NCBI GenBank assembly: GCA_021153265.1 | Contig: JAGKTU010000011.1 | Span: forward strand, 1 to 35,720 | From: Clostridia bacterium | GTDB taxonomy: Bacteria > Bacillota > Clostridia > Oscillospirales > Oscillospiraceae | DNA length: 35,720 nucleotides | Direction of reading: 5' to 3' | Shown here: positions 17,069 through 25,381 of the stretch, in pieces | Position numbering within the stretch: position 1 is the stretch's first letter | Layout: each line of letters opens with the position of its first letter | Position numbers and translations under genes: made by a program | The notes under the pieces: generated by a model | Database searches by the model: none | Seen by the model: the letters and a program-made list of their open reading frames with translations, nothing else | What the model was told of the DNA's origin: nothing

Positions 17069-17917
17069 TTATCTCCTGTTGAACTTTCGCTTATGAATCC
17101 ATTCGTATACCGACGTGGGGATTACGCACTTGATCATCTCCACGATCAGATTCCGAACCGCGTAATGGTACCGATACCAAGGCATATGCACCATTTTAAA
17201 GCCCACGAAGACCACATAACATCCATTGAGCCGGGCTTTGAAGCTGCGGCGGCGGGTAGCATTTCGGTCATCGCGCATTTTATACAGGGGTTCGGGAATA
17301 TTGGCACCCCGATAGCCCTTGGCATAGATCTTAAACCACAGGTGGCAGTCTTCCACCCGCAGCAGTCTGGGGTCTACGGTGTAGCCCTCCACTTCCAGAA
17401 ACACATCCCGGCGGATCATGGCGGCGGCATGGCAGAAGAAGGGGGAATGGGTGCAGAAGTCCTCCACCTGCGGGCGTTCGATCACGGTCGTCTTGCCCCA
17501 GTCACCATTTCGGTCAAACATGACCATTTCCGTACTGACGAGAGCAAATTCCGGATGGGCATCCAGAAAATCCACTTCTTTTTGGAATCGGGTGGGGTCA
17601 CACACATCGTCACCGTCCATCCGGGCGATGTATTCGCCCCGGGCTTGCCGGAGGCACTTGTTGAGGGTATAGTTCAGACCCATATTCTTTTCATTTTGCA
17701 GCAGGATCACCTTGCCGGGATACCGCTCCACATAGCTCTGGGCAACGGCATAGGTATTGTCCTTGGAACCATCGTCGCAGAGGACCACTTCAAAGTCCTG
17801 AAAGGTCTGAGCCAAAAGGGAATCCATGGCTTCAAACAGGGTATCTGCGCAGTTATAGATGCCCATGATGACTGAAATTTTGGGGTGTTCTTGATTATGC
17901 ATTCTTTTGTCCATCAT
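17069..17917 (-). CDS. GT2 family glycosyltransferase
   Basis: 282-residue GT-A enzyme. ISVIMGIYNCADTLFEAMD opens the domain, VVLCDDGSKDNT is the nucleotide-binding strand, and YIARMDGDD holds the DxD metal site (about residue 100). ATG 17917 overlaps the GT8 gene by 23 nt; a second ATG at 17902 would leave an 8-nt overlap, and neither has a strong RBS, so the start is uncertain by five residues. It sits between GT8 and the polymerase. Donor and acceptor unknown. Confidence 0.88.
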   Translation of the reverse strand: MMDKRMHNQEHPKISVIMGIYNCADTLFEAMDSLLAQTFQDFEVVLCDDGSKDNTYAVAQSYVERYPGKVILLQNEKNMGLNYTLNKCLRQARGEYIARMDGDDVCDPTRFQKEVDFLDAHPEFALVSTEMVMFDRNGDWGKTTVIERPQVEDFCTHSPFFCHAAAMIRRDVFLEVEGYTVDPRLLRVEDCHLWFKIYAKGYRGANIPEPLYKMRDDRNATRRRSFKARLNGCYVVFVGFKMVHMPWYRYHYAVRNLIVEMIKCVIPTSVYEWIHKRKFNRR

Positions 17918-18848
17918 GAATGATCCGTTCTATTTTATCAAAAACGACATGCTTAACAAACTGTGCAATTGCATGCACGCTTCCCTTTCGCGGCATCTTA
18001 TATGCATAATCGGGGTTGCACCGCTTGAGCAGCTTGCGGTAGGTTTTTGTGTAAGGATGGGCACACCATTTCTCCCAAGGACGCACGCCTGGGCCATTAA
18101 AGTGAATAATTACAGGATTACTTCTTGCTTTTAGGTACTCTTCCCGGCTCTTGCATCCAATTTGTGTATTGATGCTGCAGAACTTATCATAGCTCCAATA
18201 GAAGTTGCCGATCATCGCATTATAGCAGTAGGGCAACACTTTTGTCTTTTTGCCTACGATAGCATTAATGACGCTCTGATCGTCTGTTGGAAAGTCGCCT
18301 CCATTGGCATAATAGTACTCCAGAATTTTTTCTTGGATGCCAATCTTTCTCCATGCCTCAAGGTTCATCAATATGATACCTGCGTTGAAATATCCTTCGT
18401 TTTCCTGGAATCCAGCCTCATGCAGCATTGCTTGGTATATCGGTTGATTATAACTCATGGCACAGTAAAAATCCGACAGATCTATATCATACAATTCCTT
18501 AATTCCGGTATTGATATAGGTATCTGAATCTATGAACAGTGCCTTATCTACCTGCTCAGGTAGTAATTCCGGGATGAAAATCCGCAAGAAACTGGAAGGA
18601 TTGAAGTTCAGTTTTCCTCCATTTTCAAATATTCTTCGAATTGCCCCATCGCAATCGATAAACTCTATATCCGCCGAATGCTGACGACACAAACGACTCA
18701 TTTGTTCCATTGTCCGCTGGCATATTCCATTGGACAGAATCCAAAACTTTACGTTTTCTAGCTCTTCATTATTTTCCAACAGCGAACACATGGATGTCAT
18801 GCAAAACGGTGCATACTCGTTGGATGAAGAATAGATAAAATTGTACAT
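17895..18848 (-). CDS. GT8 family glycosyltransferase
   Basis: 317-residue retaining GT-A glycosyltransferase of the LgtC/RfaI-like GT8 family. The metal motif is FIDSDTY (about residue 103); the N-terminal FIYSSSNEYAPF, FNAGIILMNLEAWRK, DQSVINAIV and the late IIHFNGPGVRPWEK (with the conserved HF-G) are all GT8 hallmarks. Family donors are usually UDP-glucose or UDP-galactose. GAGGGGA precedes ATG 18848. The gene is visibly more AT-rich than adjacent GT2 genes, and it may have been gained separately. Confidence 0.92.
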   Translation of the reverse strand: MYNFIYSSSNEYAPFCMTSMCSLLENNEELENVKFWILSNGICQRTMEQMSRLCRQHSADIEFIDCDGAIRRIFENGGKLNFNPSSFLRIFIPELLPEQVDKALFIDSDTYINTGIKELYDIDLSDFYCAMSYNQPIYQAMLHEAGFQENEGYFNAGIILMNLEAWRKIGIQEKILEYYYANGGDFPTDDQSVINAIVGKKTKVLPYCYNAMIGNFYWSYDKFCSINTQIGCKSREEYLKARSNPVIIHFNGPGVRPWEKWCAHPYTKTYRKLLKRCNPDYAYKMPRKGSVHAIAQFVKHVVFDKIERIIHDGQKNA

Positions 18849-18886
18849 TGGTTATCCCCTCACATTATCTTTTTCGGTCGCATGCA

Positions 18887-19942
18887 CTATCGTGCAGACA
18901 TACGCTTCAACTTACGAATCATTGTCAGCATAAACACCAGCAATTCTGTCTGCCGGTATTTGCACAGCAGGAAGAAGACCTTCCACTTAAACGGGAAATA
19001 CCGCATTTCCAGTTCGGCATAGGCCTCACGGCGGTCGGGTCTTCGAAGAACCGCGCGCAGATTCTTCGCCTTGGCCCAGAAACCATCCGGATTGCCCAAT
19101 TCGTTCAAGCCGATGCCTAAAGCGCTCAGGGCGATCCGGTTTCGCAGAGCCTCCGCGCAGGCAGGATCGTTGCCGTTTTCCGAAATGTACTGCCGGAAAT
19201 AGTCAAACAACCGCTCCCATTTGTCCACCAGATCCCGTCGGTAGCGCCGGGTGGTGGCCTGTTCATTGGTCTTGCGGTAGCAATAGAGGAATTCATCGAT
19301 GTAGACGAACCGCTTGCACCGGGACAGGGCATACAGATTGAACAGGGCATCCTCCGAAGAGCCTACCTCCCGTTCGCTGACAAAGATTCCTGCCGCCACC
19401 ACATTCCGGCGGTACAGCTTGCCCCACATGGGTGCCATGCGGTCAGCCGCTTCCACATTGGCAAGTTCCTGACCCACAAGGCCAATGATTCTCCGCCGCA
19501 ATTCCGGAATCCGGTCAGCTTCCCAGATCTGACATCCCCCGTCCGGGAACACCGGGGTATCAAACACGTTATTTTCGTAAATGCGCTTGTAGCCGAAGCA
19601 GACCACGTCCGCATCGTACTGCTGTGCCGCCCGAAGGCTCTTTTCTACCGTCTCCGGCTCCAGCCAGTCGTCCGCATCCACAAAGAGGAAATATTCTCCG
19701 GTGGCGCTGGCCACGCCGTCCTTTCGGGCGAAAGACTGTCCCCCATTTTCCTTGTGAATGCACAAGACCCGTTCATCTTCCGCAGCGTAACGGTCGCAGA
19801 TGGCGGGGCATTCATCGTCGCCGCCGTCATCCACCAGAATCAGTTCAATATTCGGATATGTCTGGGAGAGGATGCTGGTGACGCATTTGTCCAGATACGG
19901 TGCGACATGGTACACCGGCACAACAACAGATATTTTTTGCAT
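18887..19942 (-). CDS. GT2 family glycosyltransferase
   Basis: 351 residues. ISVVVPVYHVAPYLDKCV and LILVDDGGDD are the donor-binding start of a GT2 domain; FLFVDADDWLEPET gives the DxD site (about residue 92). The C-terminal 130 residues are helical with no membrane anchor. The EpsJ/CpsI-like layout fits a repeat-unit transferase. GAGGTAAGG precedes ATG 19942; 8 nt separate it from the preceding GT4 gene. Confidence 0.9.
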   Translation of the reverse strand: MQKISVVVPVYHVAPYLDKCVTSILSQTYPNIELILVDDGGDDECPAICDRYAAEDERVLCIHKENGGQSFARKDGVASATGEYFLFVDADDWLEPETVEKSLRAAQQYDADVVCFGYKRIYENNVFDTPVFPDGGCQIWEADRIPELRRRIIGLVGQELANVEAADRMAPMWGKLYRRNVVAAGIFVSEREVGSSEDALFNLYALSRCKRFVYIDEFLYCYRKTNEQATTRRYRRDLVDKWERLFDYFRQYISENGNDPACAEALRNRIALSALGIGLNELGNPDGFWAKAKNLRAVLRRPDRREAYAELEMRYFPFKWKVFFLLCKYRQTELLVFMLTMIRKLKRMSAR

Positions 19943-19950
19943 ACCTTACC

Positions 19951-21108
19951 TCAATTCAGCGAATCGTAGAGCTGCCGCATCTGCTCCCGAACTGTGCCAA
20001 TATCGAACCGACGCACAGTCTGCACATTTTGTTCTCCAAACTCTCTGCCGGCAGTCAGGAGATTGCCAATCCCTTCGGCAAAGCCATCCACATCCCGCGG
20101 ATCATAAATCCAGCCACCCACTCCGTTTTCAATCAGATCCACATTTCCTCGAATACTGCTGCATACAACAGGCAATCCGGCAGACATGGCCTCCATCAGA
20201 GCAACCGGCAGACCCTCCTGCAAAGAGGGGAACACAAAGCCGTCCGCCACATGGAGCAGATCCCGAATGTCGTTGCGATAGCCGGCAAAGATCACCTGCT
20301 CCTGCAGCTTCAGCTCCGCAACCAGTTCCTTCAAATATCCTTCCAAATCGCCATTTCCAACGATCAGGTATTTCAGTCGGGGATTGCCGGCCTTTGCCAG
20401 CGCCCGGATGGCAGCTTCGTGGTTTTTCCGCACAGACAATTCACCCACGCTGATGAGGACATAGTCCTCCGGCGTGAAGCCAAAGCTGCTTCGCAGCGCA
20501 GCCGGGTCTCCCTGTGGTGTCCGGAATCTCTCTACATCCACGCCCACACCGGGAACATATTCCACCCGCTTGGCAAGAAGCTTCTTTCCTCGCTGATAGT
20601 CCTCCTGGTTGATGGTGATCAGCACATCCGTAAACATGGAGCAAAACCATTCAATGGGATAGTAGATCAGCCAGGCGATTTTGGATGCTCCCCGGAAAAA
20701 ATGGAAGCCATGGGCAGTATACACCACCTTGGTGCCCCGGCGTCGGGCACCCATGCAGGCCAGCCGTGCCACCACACTGCCCACTGGAGAGTGACAATGG
20801 ACGATTTTATACTGTTTCTCGTTCACCAGTTTGCGGAGCATGGCGCAAGCCCGGAAGATCTGCCCCATCTTCAGTGGGCTTCTGGGCGTAGGGATCTGAT
20901 ACCAGCTCATTCCTGCCTGCTCCAGTTCCTCTTTATATGCCGTCATTCTTTCAGCTGAGGGGTTGCCATCGCCGAAGTTTGCCGCCACATCCACATGATA
21001 GCCCGCTTCCGTCAGCAGGCGGATGTTATCCCGATTAAACGAGTCGATCATCGTCGCCACAGACGCGGTCATCAATGCGGTATTCTTTTTTTTCAAGGCT
21101 TGCTCCAT
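19951..21108 (-). CDS. GT4 family glycosyltransferase
   Basis: 385 residues from ATG 21108, chosen because AGGAGG lies 8 nt upstream. A GT-B enzyme: FNRDNIRLLTEAGYHV, then IVHCHSPVGSVVARLAC and VYTAHGFHFFRG in the acceptor domain, and ISVGELSVRKNHEAAIRAL, VIFAGYRNDI and FPSLQEGLPVALMEAM in the donor domain. HCHSP...YTAHGFHF is typical of EpsD/CapM-type transferases that work early in repeat-unit assembly. It is the first intact glycosyltransferase after the initiating transferase, so it may add the second sugar. Confidence 0.9.
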   Translation of the reverse strand: MEQALKKKNTALMTASVATMIDSFNRDNIRLLTEAGYHVDVAANFGDGNPSAERMTAYKEELEQAGMSWYQIPTPRSPLKMGQIFRACAMLRKLVNEKQYKIVHCHSPVGSVVARLACMGARRRGTKVVYTAHGFHFFRGASKIAWLIYYPIEWFCSMFTDVLITINQEDYQRGKKLLAKRVEYVPGVGVDVERFRTPQGDPAALRSSFGFTPEDYVLISVGELSVRKNHEAAIRALAKAGNPRLKYLIVGNGDLEGYLKELVAELKLQEQVIFAGYRNDIRDLLHVADGFVFPSLQEGLPVALMEAMSAGLPVVCSSIRGNVDLIENGVGGWIYDPRDVDGFAEGIGNLLTAGREFGEQNVQTVRRFDIGTVREQMRQLYDSLN

Positions 21109-21172
21109 CTTCGTTCCTCCTGTCACGGATGCCGGTTTCTTGAGCCTTGGCCCCGTTGCAAACTATCATTGC

Positions 21173-21211
21173 TCACCCAATGTCGCAGTGCGCAACAATT
21201 CGTGTTTTCAT
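21173..21211 (-). pseudogene. 12-codon remnant of a second GT4 start
   Basis: ATG 21211 overlaps the stop of the HAD fragment in an ATGA arrangement and reads MKTRIVAHCDIG before a stop codon. This resembles MKLLIIANNDVG, the start of the GT4 pseudogene at 21802, which overlaps the full-length HAD stop in the same way. The match is short (6 of 12 identical), so homology is likely but not proven. It is read here as the truncated end of a duplicated HAD-GT4 junction. Confidence 0.45.
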
Positions 21212-21414
21212 ATCATGTCACAAAGCACCAGCTTCAGTTCTTCCACAGAAGATACTTCCACCGGCTCTGACATAGCCCCTTTTGTATAGAGCCCATCGTT
21301 GTTTCGGAAGAATATCCATCGCATCCCCAATTGTCTGGGTGCATGGAAGTCTTTAGCCGCATTATCTCCCACATAGACCATGGACGCAAACGGCACCCGG
21401 AAGCAATTTTGTAC
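21208..21414 (-). pseudogene. Orphan C-terminal HAD fragment
   Basis: About 68 residues in frame with the stop at 21208 match the C-terminus of the ATP-grasp/HAD fusion at 21799: FASMVYVGDNAAKDF and LGMRWIFFRNNDGLY against FSSMVYVGDNPAKDF and LGMKWIYFKNADGLY. Only HAD motif IV remains; motifs I-III and the entire ATP-grasp part are missing. The upstream side is fused out of frame to GT4 sequence. It cannot be an active phosphatase. The copies differ at many positions, so the duplication is old or one copy was imported. Confidence 0.8.
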
Positions 21415-21802
21415 AGGAATGTCACCAAACTCCGCAGCAGGCCCGGATTCTGGAAAGCAGTTCCCAGACCCGTGATGTTCACCGCATAGGGAACGCGGAG
21501 GATCCGGCTCACAAGGCCGCCGTAGATGTTGGGTTTTATGGTATATGTAATAACCAGATCCGGCTTTTCCTGCCGCAAAAGTTTCCAATAACGGCAAAGC
21601 AGACCCAAATCTTTCACAGGGTTGATCCCCGGCGGTCAACGGGGGTGTCGATAAAGCGGCAGCCCATTTCTTCCAGCGGCCGCACAAGATCGCCATCGGG
21701 CAGGGACAATGTCACCGCGTGGTTTTTCAGCAGCGCCCCGATCAGCTCCCGGCGGAACTGGTACAGACCCACGTCGTTATTGGCAATGATCAACAGTTTC
21801 AT
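21403..21802 (-). pseudogene. Truncated, frameshifted GT4 glycosyltransferase
   Basis: From ATG 21802 (4-nt overlap with the upstream HAD stop) the reading MKLLIIANNDVGLYQFRREL is the start of a GT4 transferase. After PVDRRG the frame hits a stop; restoring one base in the G-run at 21627-21630 gives INPVKDLGLLCRYW and then TYTIKPNIYGGL and NITGLGTAFQN, the continuation expected for this family. Homology ends at LYKIA, where sequence switches to the HAD fragment, so about 250 C-terminal residues including the whole donor-binding domain are gone. The gene is inactive regardless of whether the frameshift is real. Confidence 0.8.
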
Positions 21803-23433
21803 AGCATCTTCCAAAGCATTATTTGCAAATCTTCCATTGAGGACACTTCCAGCCGTTCTGAGTGGGCATTGTCTGCATAGAGCCCATCCGCATTCTTGAA
21901 GTATATCCATTTCATGCCCAGCTTCCGAGGCGCAATAAAATCCTTCGCCGGGTTATCTCCCACATATACCATGGAAGAAAAACTTACACCCAAGCGGTTC
22001 TGCATAACTCGGAATGACAGGTCATTGGGTTTCCTGAACTGAGCTCCGCCTAAATCATCGGTGATCAGGATGCTGTCCACCATTTCCGCGAGACCCAGCG
22101 CAGTCAGTTTGGCCTGTTGCCCCTCTGGTCTGCCGTCGGTGATGATTCCGATTTTGATGCCGGCTTCTCTGAGCCTGCCCAGCAATTCCGCCGCACCGGC
22201 ATACAGATGGATATCCGGCTGCTGTTCGCGGTACGTCTTCAAGCACAGCTGTTTCGTTTCCGGAGTCAGTAGACCTTCCTGCTCAAGCACATGGTCTATG
22301 GCTGGTTTCCCCTCCAAAAAAGCCGTCCACAGCTTCTGCTCCGCATTTTCCACCTGCGGGATCACCGAAGCCACCTTGCGATAGCCACTTCTTACATAGT
22401 CCTTTTCCGGGTACAGCGTATCATCCAGATCGAAAATCACTGCTTTCACCTGCTGCGCCGCTTCACCGCACACGCAGATACTCTGGTCAAAACGGCTGTA
22501 CACCGCTCCATTTCGGGCGGCGCAGGGTATATATTGGGACTTTTGTCCCAACAACAGCCGCAACAATGCAGCTGCTGCATCGGCGCCGGCTTTCATGGAA
22601 AGAGGCGCTCCTCCGCCAAATCTGGGATTGATCTCGATATATTGATTCACGCCGGTCGCCTCATCCCGGATCAACTGTACCGTTATGGGGCCGCAAGGAC
22701 GGAAATCCCCAATCAGGCGGCGCATCTCATCCTCGATCTGCGGATTGTGGCAGATCTTGGTTTTCAACACCTCACCGGCGCGAACCGCTTGCCGGATTCG
22801 AGGCGTAATATACACAGGTTCACCCTGCAGATCGCAGAAGATATCTACAGTATACTCCGTGCCTGCAGCAAAGGGCTGCACCACGTAGCCGGATAGCTGC
22901 GACGCAAAGAACCGCAATTGTCCCATGGTATCTGCCCGGTTTGCACCGATGCTGGAGCTACCATCCAAAGGCTTGATAAATGCAGGAAAACCACCGCAGT
23001 ATTTCTCTACATCGTCCACCGGCTCCGGGGCTTGCAGGCCCAGAGACTGAAAATAGGCGGAGGTGCGGCGCTTGTCCCGGCAAATGGCGATTTTTTCCGG
23101 CCGGCTGATCAACACCGTGGTTCCAATCTGTGTAAAGCGCTCTTTCTCGCAGGAGAGCAGGTACAAATCGGTATCAATGGTGGGGATCAGGCAGTCCACC
23201 CGGTACTTTTCGCAAATCTCCAGCAGCGCAGGAATATAGGCGCAGTCTGATATTCTGGGAACGATCGCGGTTCTGTCGCAGAAGGCCAGTGCCGGCGCAG
23301 ATTCTGAAATGTCTGCACCAATGATCTCTAACCGGATATTTTCCGCTGTCGCCGCGGCTTTGAACTGCTGTACAAGCTCTACTCGACGGCCCACACTGGT
23401 AAAAAGGATTCTTAGATTCTGTCGTGGTTCCAT
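21799..23433 (-). CDS. ATP-grasp / HAD-hydrolase fusion protein
   Basis: 544 residues. Residues 1 to about 320 are an ATP-grasp ligase (carbamoyl-phosphate-synthase-like branch): FTSVGRRVELVQQF, PAFIKPLDGSSSIGAN (ATP loop), and YIEINPRFGGGAPLS with the Mg-binding Glu/Asn. Residues about 329-544 are a HAD hydrolase: VIFDLDDTLYPEKDY, ITDGRPEG, FRKPND and YVGDNPAKD supply all four motifs. ATP-grasp enzymes join a carboxylate to an amine or similar nucleophile through an acyl phosphate. In this operon it could amidate or aminoacylate a sugar acid or amino sugar, with the HAD part removing a phosphate. The joint reaction is inference. AGGAGA lies 6 nt before ATG 23433. Confidence 0.85.
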   Translation of the reverse strand: MEPRQNLRILFTSVGRRVELVQQFKAAATAENIRLEIIGADISESAPALAFCDRTAIVPRISDCAYIPALLEICEKYRVDCLIPTIDTDLYLLSCEKERFTQIGTTVLISRPEKIAICRDKRRTSAYFQSLGLQAPEPVDDVEKYCGGFPAFIKPLDGSSSIGANRADTMGQLRFFASQLSGYVVQPFAAGTEYTVDIFCDLQGEPVYITPRIRQAVRAGEVLKTKICHNPQIEDEMRRLIGDFRPCGPITVQLIRDEATGVNQYIEINPRFGGGAPLSMKAGADAAAALLRLLLGQKSQYIPCAARNGAVYSRFDQSICVCGEAAQQVKAVIFDLDDTLYPEKDYVRSGYRKVASVIPQVENAEQKLWTAFLEGKPAIDHVLEQEGLLTPETKQLCLKTYREQQPDIHLYAGAAELLGRLREAGIKIGIITDGRPEGQQAKLTALGLAEMVDSILITDDLGGAQFRKPNDLSFRVMQNRLGVSFSSMVYVGDNPAKDFIAPRKLGMKWIYFKNADGLYADNAHSERLEVSSMEDLQIMLWKML

Positions 23434-23464
23434 ACTGCTCTCCTAAACATCTTTTGATGCACAC

Positions 23465-24097
23465 TCACACGGAACGGTCTGTTCCTGTGAATTCTTCCAT
23501 AGTCGCCGCCGAGTCGGAGGAAATCCCCTCCCGGCAGAAGACCTTTTTTACCGTCAGCAGCACCGTTTTTGCGTCCAGCGCGAAGCTTACGTTCTGCACA
23601 TAGTCCACATCGTAGCGGAATTTGTCCTCCCAGCTTAAGGTATTGCGGCCGTTTACCTGGGCCCAGCCGGTAAGACCGGGGCGCACATCGTGGCGATGGC
23701 GCTGCTCTTCGTTATACAGGGGCAGATACCGCACCAGCAGGGGCCGGGGGCCGACAACAGACATATCGCCCTTGAGGATGTTCCATAGTTCCGGCAGTTC
23801 GTCCAGAGAGGTGGCGCGCAGCTTCTTGCCAAAGGCCGTCAGACGCACCTCGTCGGGCAGCAAGTTGCCCTTTTCGTCCTTTTCATCGGTCATGGAGCGG
23901 AATTTATAGAGCCGGAAAATCTTTCCGTCCTTGCCGGGCCGGTCTTGATGGAAGATCACAGGGCTGCCCAGCTTGGTGCGCACCAGCACCGCCGTCACCG
24001 CCAGCACCGGGGAAAGCACCACCAAAGCGCCGCCGGCGAGGATCACATCCAGACCCCGCTTGACGTATTTTTCGTAAAATGTGGGTTTATGTTCCAT
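23465..24097 (-). CDS. Initiating undecaprenyl-phosphate sugar-1-phosphate transferase
   Basis: 210-residue monotopic phosphoglycosyl transferase of the PglC/EpsL type. The reentrant N-terminal helix is followed by RLYKFRSM, LRATSLDELPELWNILKGDMSVVGPRPL (the Asp-Glu catalytic pair lies in SLDELP) and RPGLTGWAQVNGRN. It starts repeat-unit synthesis by moving a sugar-1-phosphate from a UDP-sugar to undecaprenyl phosphate. ATG 24097 overlaps the aminotransferase stop as TGATG, with GGAAGG 7 nt upstream. The upstream aminotransferase hints at an amino sugar such as a diacetylated bacillosamine-like residue. Confidence 0.93.
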   Translation of the reverse strand: MEHKPTFYEKYVKRGLDVILAGGALVVLSPVLAVTAVLVRTKLGSPVIFHQDRPGKDGKIFRLYKFRSMTDEKDEKGNLLPDEVRLTAFGKKLRATSLDELPELWNILKGDMSVVGPRPLLVRYLPLYNEEQRHRHDVRPGLTGWAQVNGRNTLSWEDKFRYDVDYVQNVSFALDAKTVLLTVKKVFCREGISSDSAATMEEFTGTDRSV

Positions 24098-25218
24098 CAA
24101 AACACCTTCCGGATCACTTCGCAGATGCGGTCTACGTCTTCCATGGTCATTTTGCTGTCGCTGGGCAGGCAGATGCCCCGTTCAAACAGGTCATCAGAAA
24201 CGGATTTTTCACCTGCGGTGACGTATTTCGTGCCGGCGAACACCGGCTGGGCATGCATGGGTTTCCAGACCGGGCGGCCTTCGATATTCTCGGCCCGAAG
24301 GGCATCGAGAACCACCGCCGGAGTCACCGGGCAGCCTTCATCGATGAGGCAGACGCTGAGCCAGCGGTTGCAGACGCCGTCGGTATTCTCCTGCTGCATG
24401 GTAAGGGGCAGTCCGGCCAGATTCTTCTCGTACCGCTCAAAAATCGCCTGCTTCTGCTGAACCCGCAGGGGCAGCACCTTCATCTGACCCCGGCCGATAC
24501 CGGCGCAGATGTTACTCATGCGATAGTTGTAGCCGATCTCCTCGTGCTGATACCAGGGGAAGGGTTCTCTGGCCTGAGTGGCCAGCTTCAGGGTATGCTT
24601 GGCAGATGCCTCGTCCCGGCAGATGAGCATACCGCCGCCGGAGGTGGTGATGATCTTGTTTCCGTTGAAGGACAGGGCGGAATATTCGCCGAAAGTGCCG
24701 CACTTACGACCCTTGTAACTGCTGCCCAGAGCCTCCGCGGCATCCTCGATCAGTACCGTGCCGTGCTGTCTGCAAAGCCCTTCAATCTCGTCCATCTTGG
24801 CAGGGTTGCCGTAGAGATGGACCACCACCACAGCCTTGGGAACACCGTAGAACTTGAAAGCCTTCTCCAATGCCACCGGGTCCATATTCCAGGTATCCGG
24901 CTCGCTGTCGATGAACACCGGCTCTGCGCCTTGGTAGGCGATGGGGTTGCAGGAAGCGGAGAAGGTCAGATCCTGGCAGAAGACCATATCTCCGGCCTTC
25001 ACACCGGCGAGGATCATCGCCAAGTGCAGCGCCGCCGTGCCGGCGGACAGGGCCACCGGGTAACCTTCACCCAGAAAGCTGCCCACGGCCTTCTCGAATT
25101 CGTTGACGTTCTCACCCAAAGGGGCGATCCAGTTTTTTCGGAAGGCGTCGTTTATGTATTCCAGTTCGTAGCCCTCGTCAGACATATGGGGGCTTGCCAG
25201 AAGGACGGATTTTGCCAT
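24097..25218 (-). CDS. DegT/DnrJ/EryC1-family PLP sugar aminotransferase
   Basis: 373 residues from ATG 25218 (GGAG 8 nt upstream; a GTG at 25227 is a poorer start). It transfers an amino group from glutamate to a UDP-linked keto sugar. SVLLASPHMSDEGYELEYI and NWIAPLGENVNEFEKAV are typical of PglE-type members; ALSAGTAALHLA binds PLP phosphate, LIEDAAEALGSSYKG has the cofactor Asp, and SFNGNKIITTSGGG carries the Schiff-base Lys (about 188). First gene of the operon. No 4,6-dehydratase (PglF) or N-acetyltransferase (PglD) is in the window, so these must be encoded elsewhere if the product is a bacillosamine. Confidence 0.92.
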   Translation of the reverse strand: MAKSVLLASPHMSDEGYELEYINDAFRKNWIAPLGENVNEFEKAVGSFLGEGYPVALSAGTAALHLAMILAGVKAGDMVFCQDLTFSASCNPIAYQGAEPVFIDSEPDTWNMDPVALEKAFKFYGVPKAVVVVHLYGNPAKMDEIEGLCRQHGTVLIEDAAEALGSSYKGRKCGTFGEYSALSFNGNKIITTSGGGMLICRDEASAKHTLKLATQAREPFPWYQHEEIGYNYRMSNICAGIGRGQMKVLPLRVQQKQAIFERYEKNLAGLPLTMQQENTDGVCNRWLSVCLIDEGCPVTPAVVLDALRAENIEGRPVWKPMHAQPVFAGTKYVTAGEKSVSDDLFERGICLPSDSKMTMEDVDRICEVIRKVF

Positions 25219-25268
25219 GAATATCACTCCGTATTTTTGCTCAAGGCATAGTTATAGTAGTATACGCT

Positions 25269-25290
25269 ACAGTATAACACAACATACTGT
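25269..25290. promoter_or_regulatory. Operator-like inverted repeat over the operon promoter
   Basis: ACAGTAT (25269-25275) and ATACTGT (25284-25290) form a perfect 7-bp inverted repeat with 8-nt spacing. It overlaps the -10 box and spacer of the operon promoter, the usual place for a repressor. It is not a LexA box or a cre. The regulator is unknown, and none is encoded next to it. Confidence 0.45.
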
Positions 25291-25299
25291 GATATGCAA
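25271..25299 (-). promoter_or_regulatory. Promoter of the 21-kb polysaccharide operon
   Basis: On the minus strand TTGCAT (25294-25299), a 17-nt spacer and TATACT (25271-25276). It starts transcription about 45 nt before the aminotransferase ATG. The operon is separated from the upstream kinase gene by a terminator, so this is probably its main promoter. No comparable promoter was found inside the operon, where gaps are mostly under 40 nt. Confidence 0.72.
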
Positions 25300-25345
25300 G
25301 AAAGCGGCAAAAGATTCTAATATATTTATCATCCGTTCCCGGCAC

Positions 25346-25373
25346 AAAAAGAAGCGCCCCGGACGGGGCGCTT
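25346..25373 (-). terminator. Rho-independent terminator after the kinase gene
   Basis: On the minus strand AAGCGCCCC, a 4-nt loop, GGGGCGCTT, then CTTTTTG: a 9-bp GC-rich stem (25352-25360 with 25365-25373) and a U-run. It lies 8 nt past the kinase stop codon and insulates it from the polysaccharide operon. Confidence 0.88.
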
Positions 25374-25381
25374 GCATCAGG

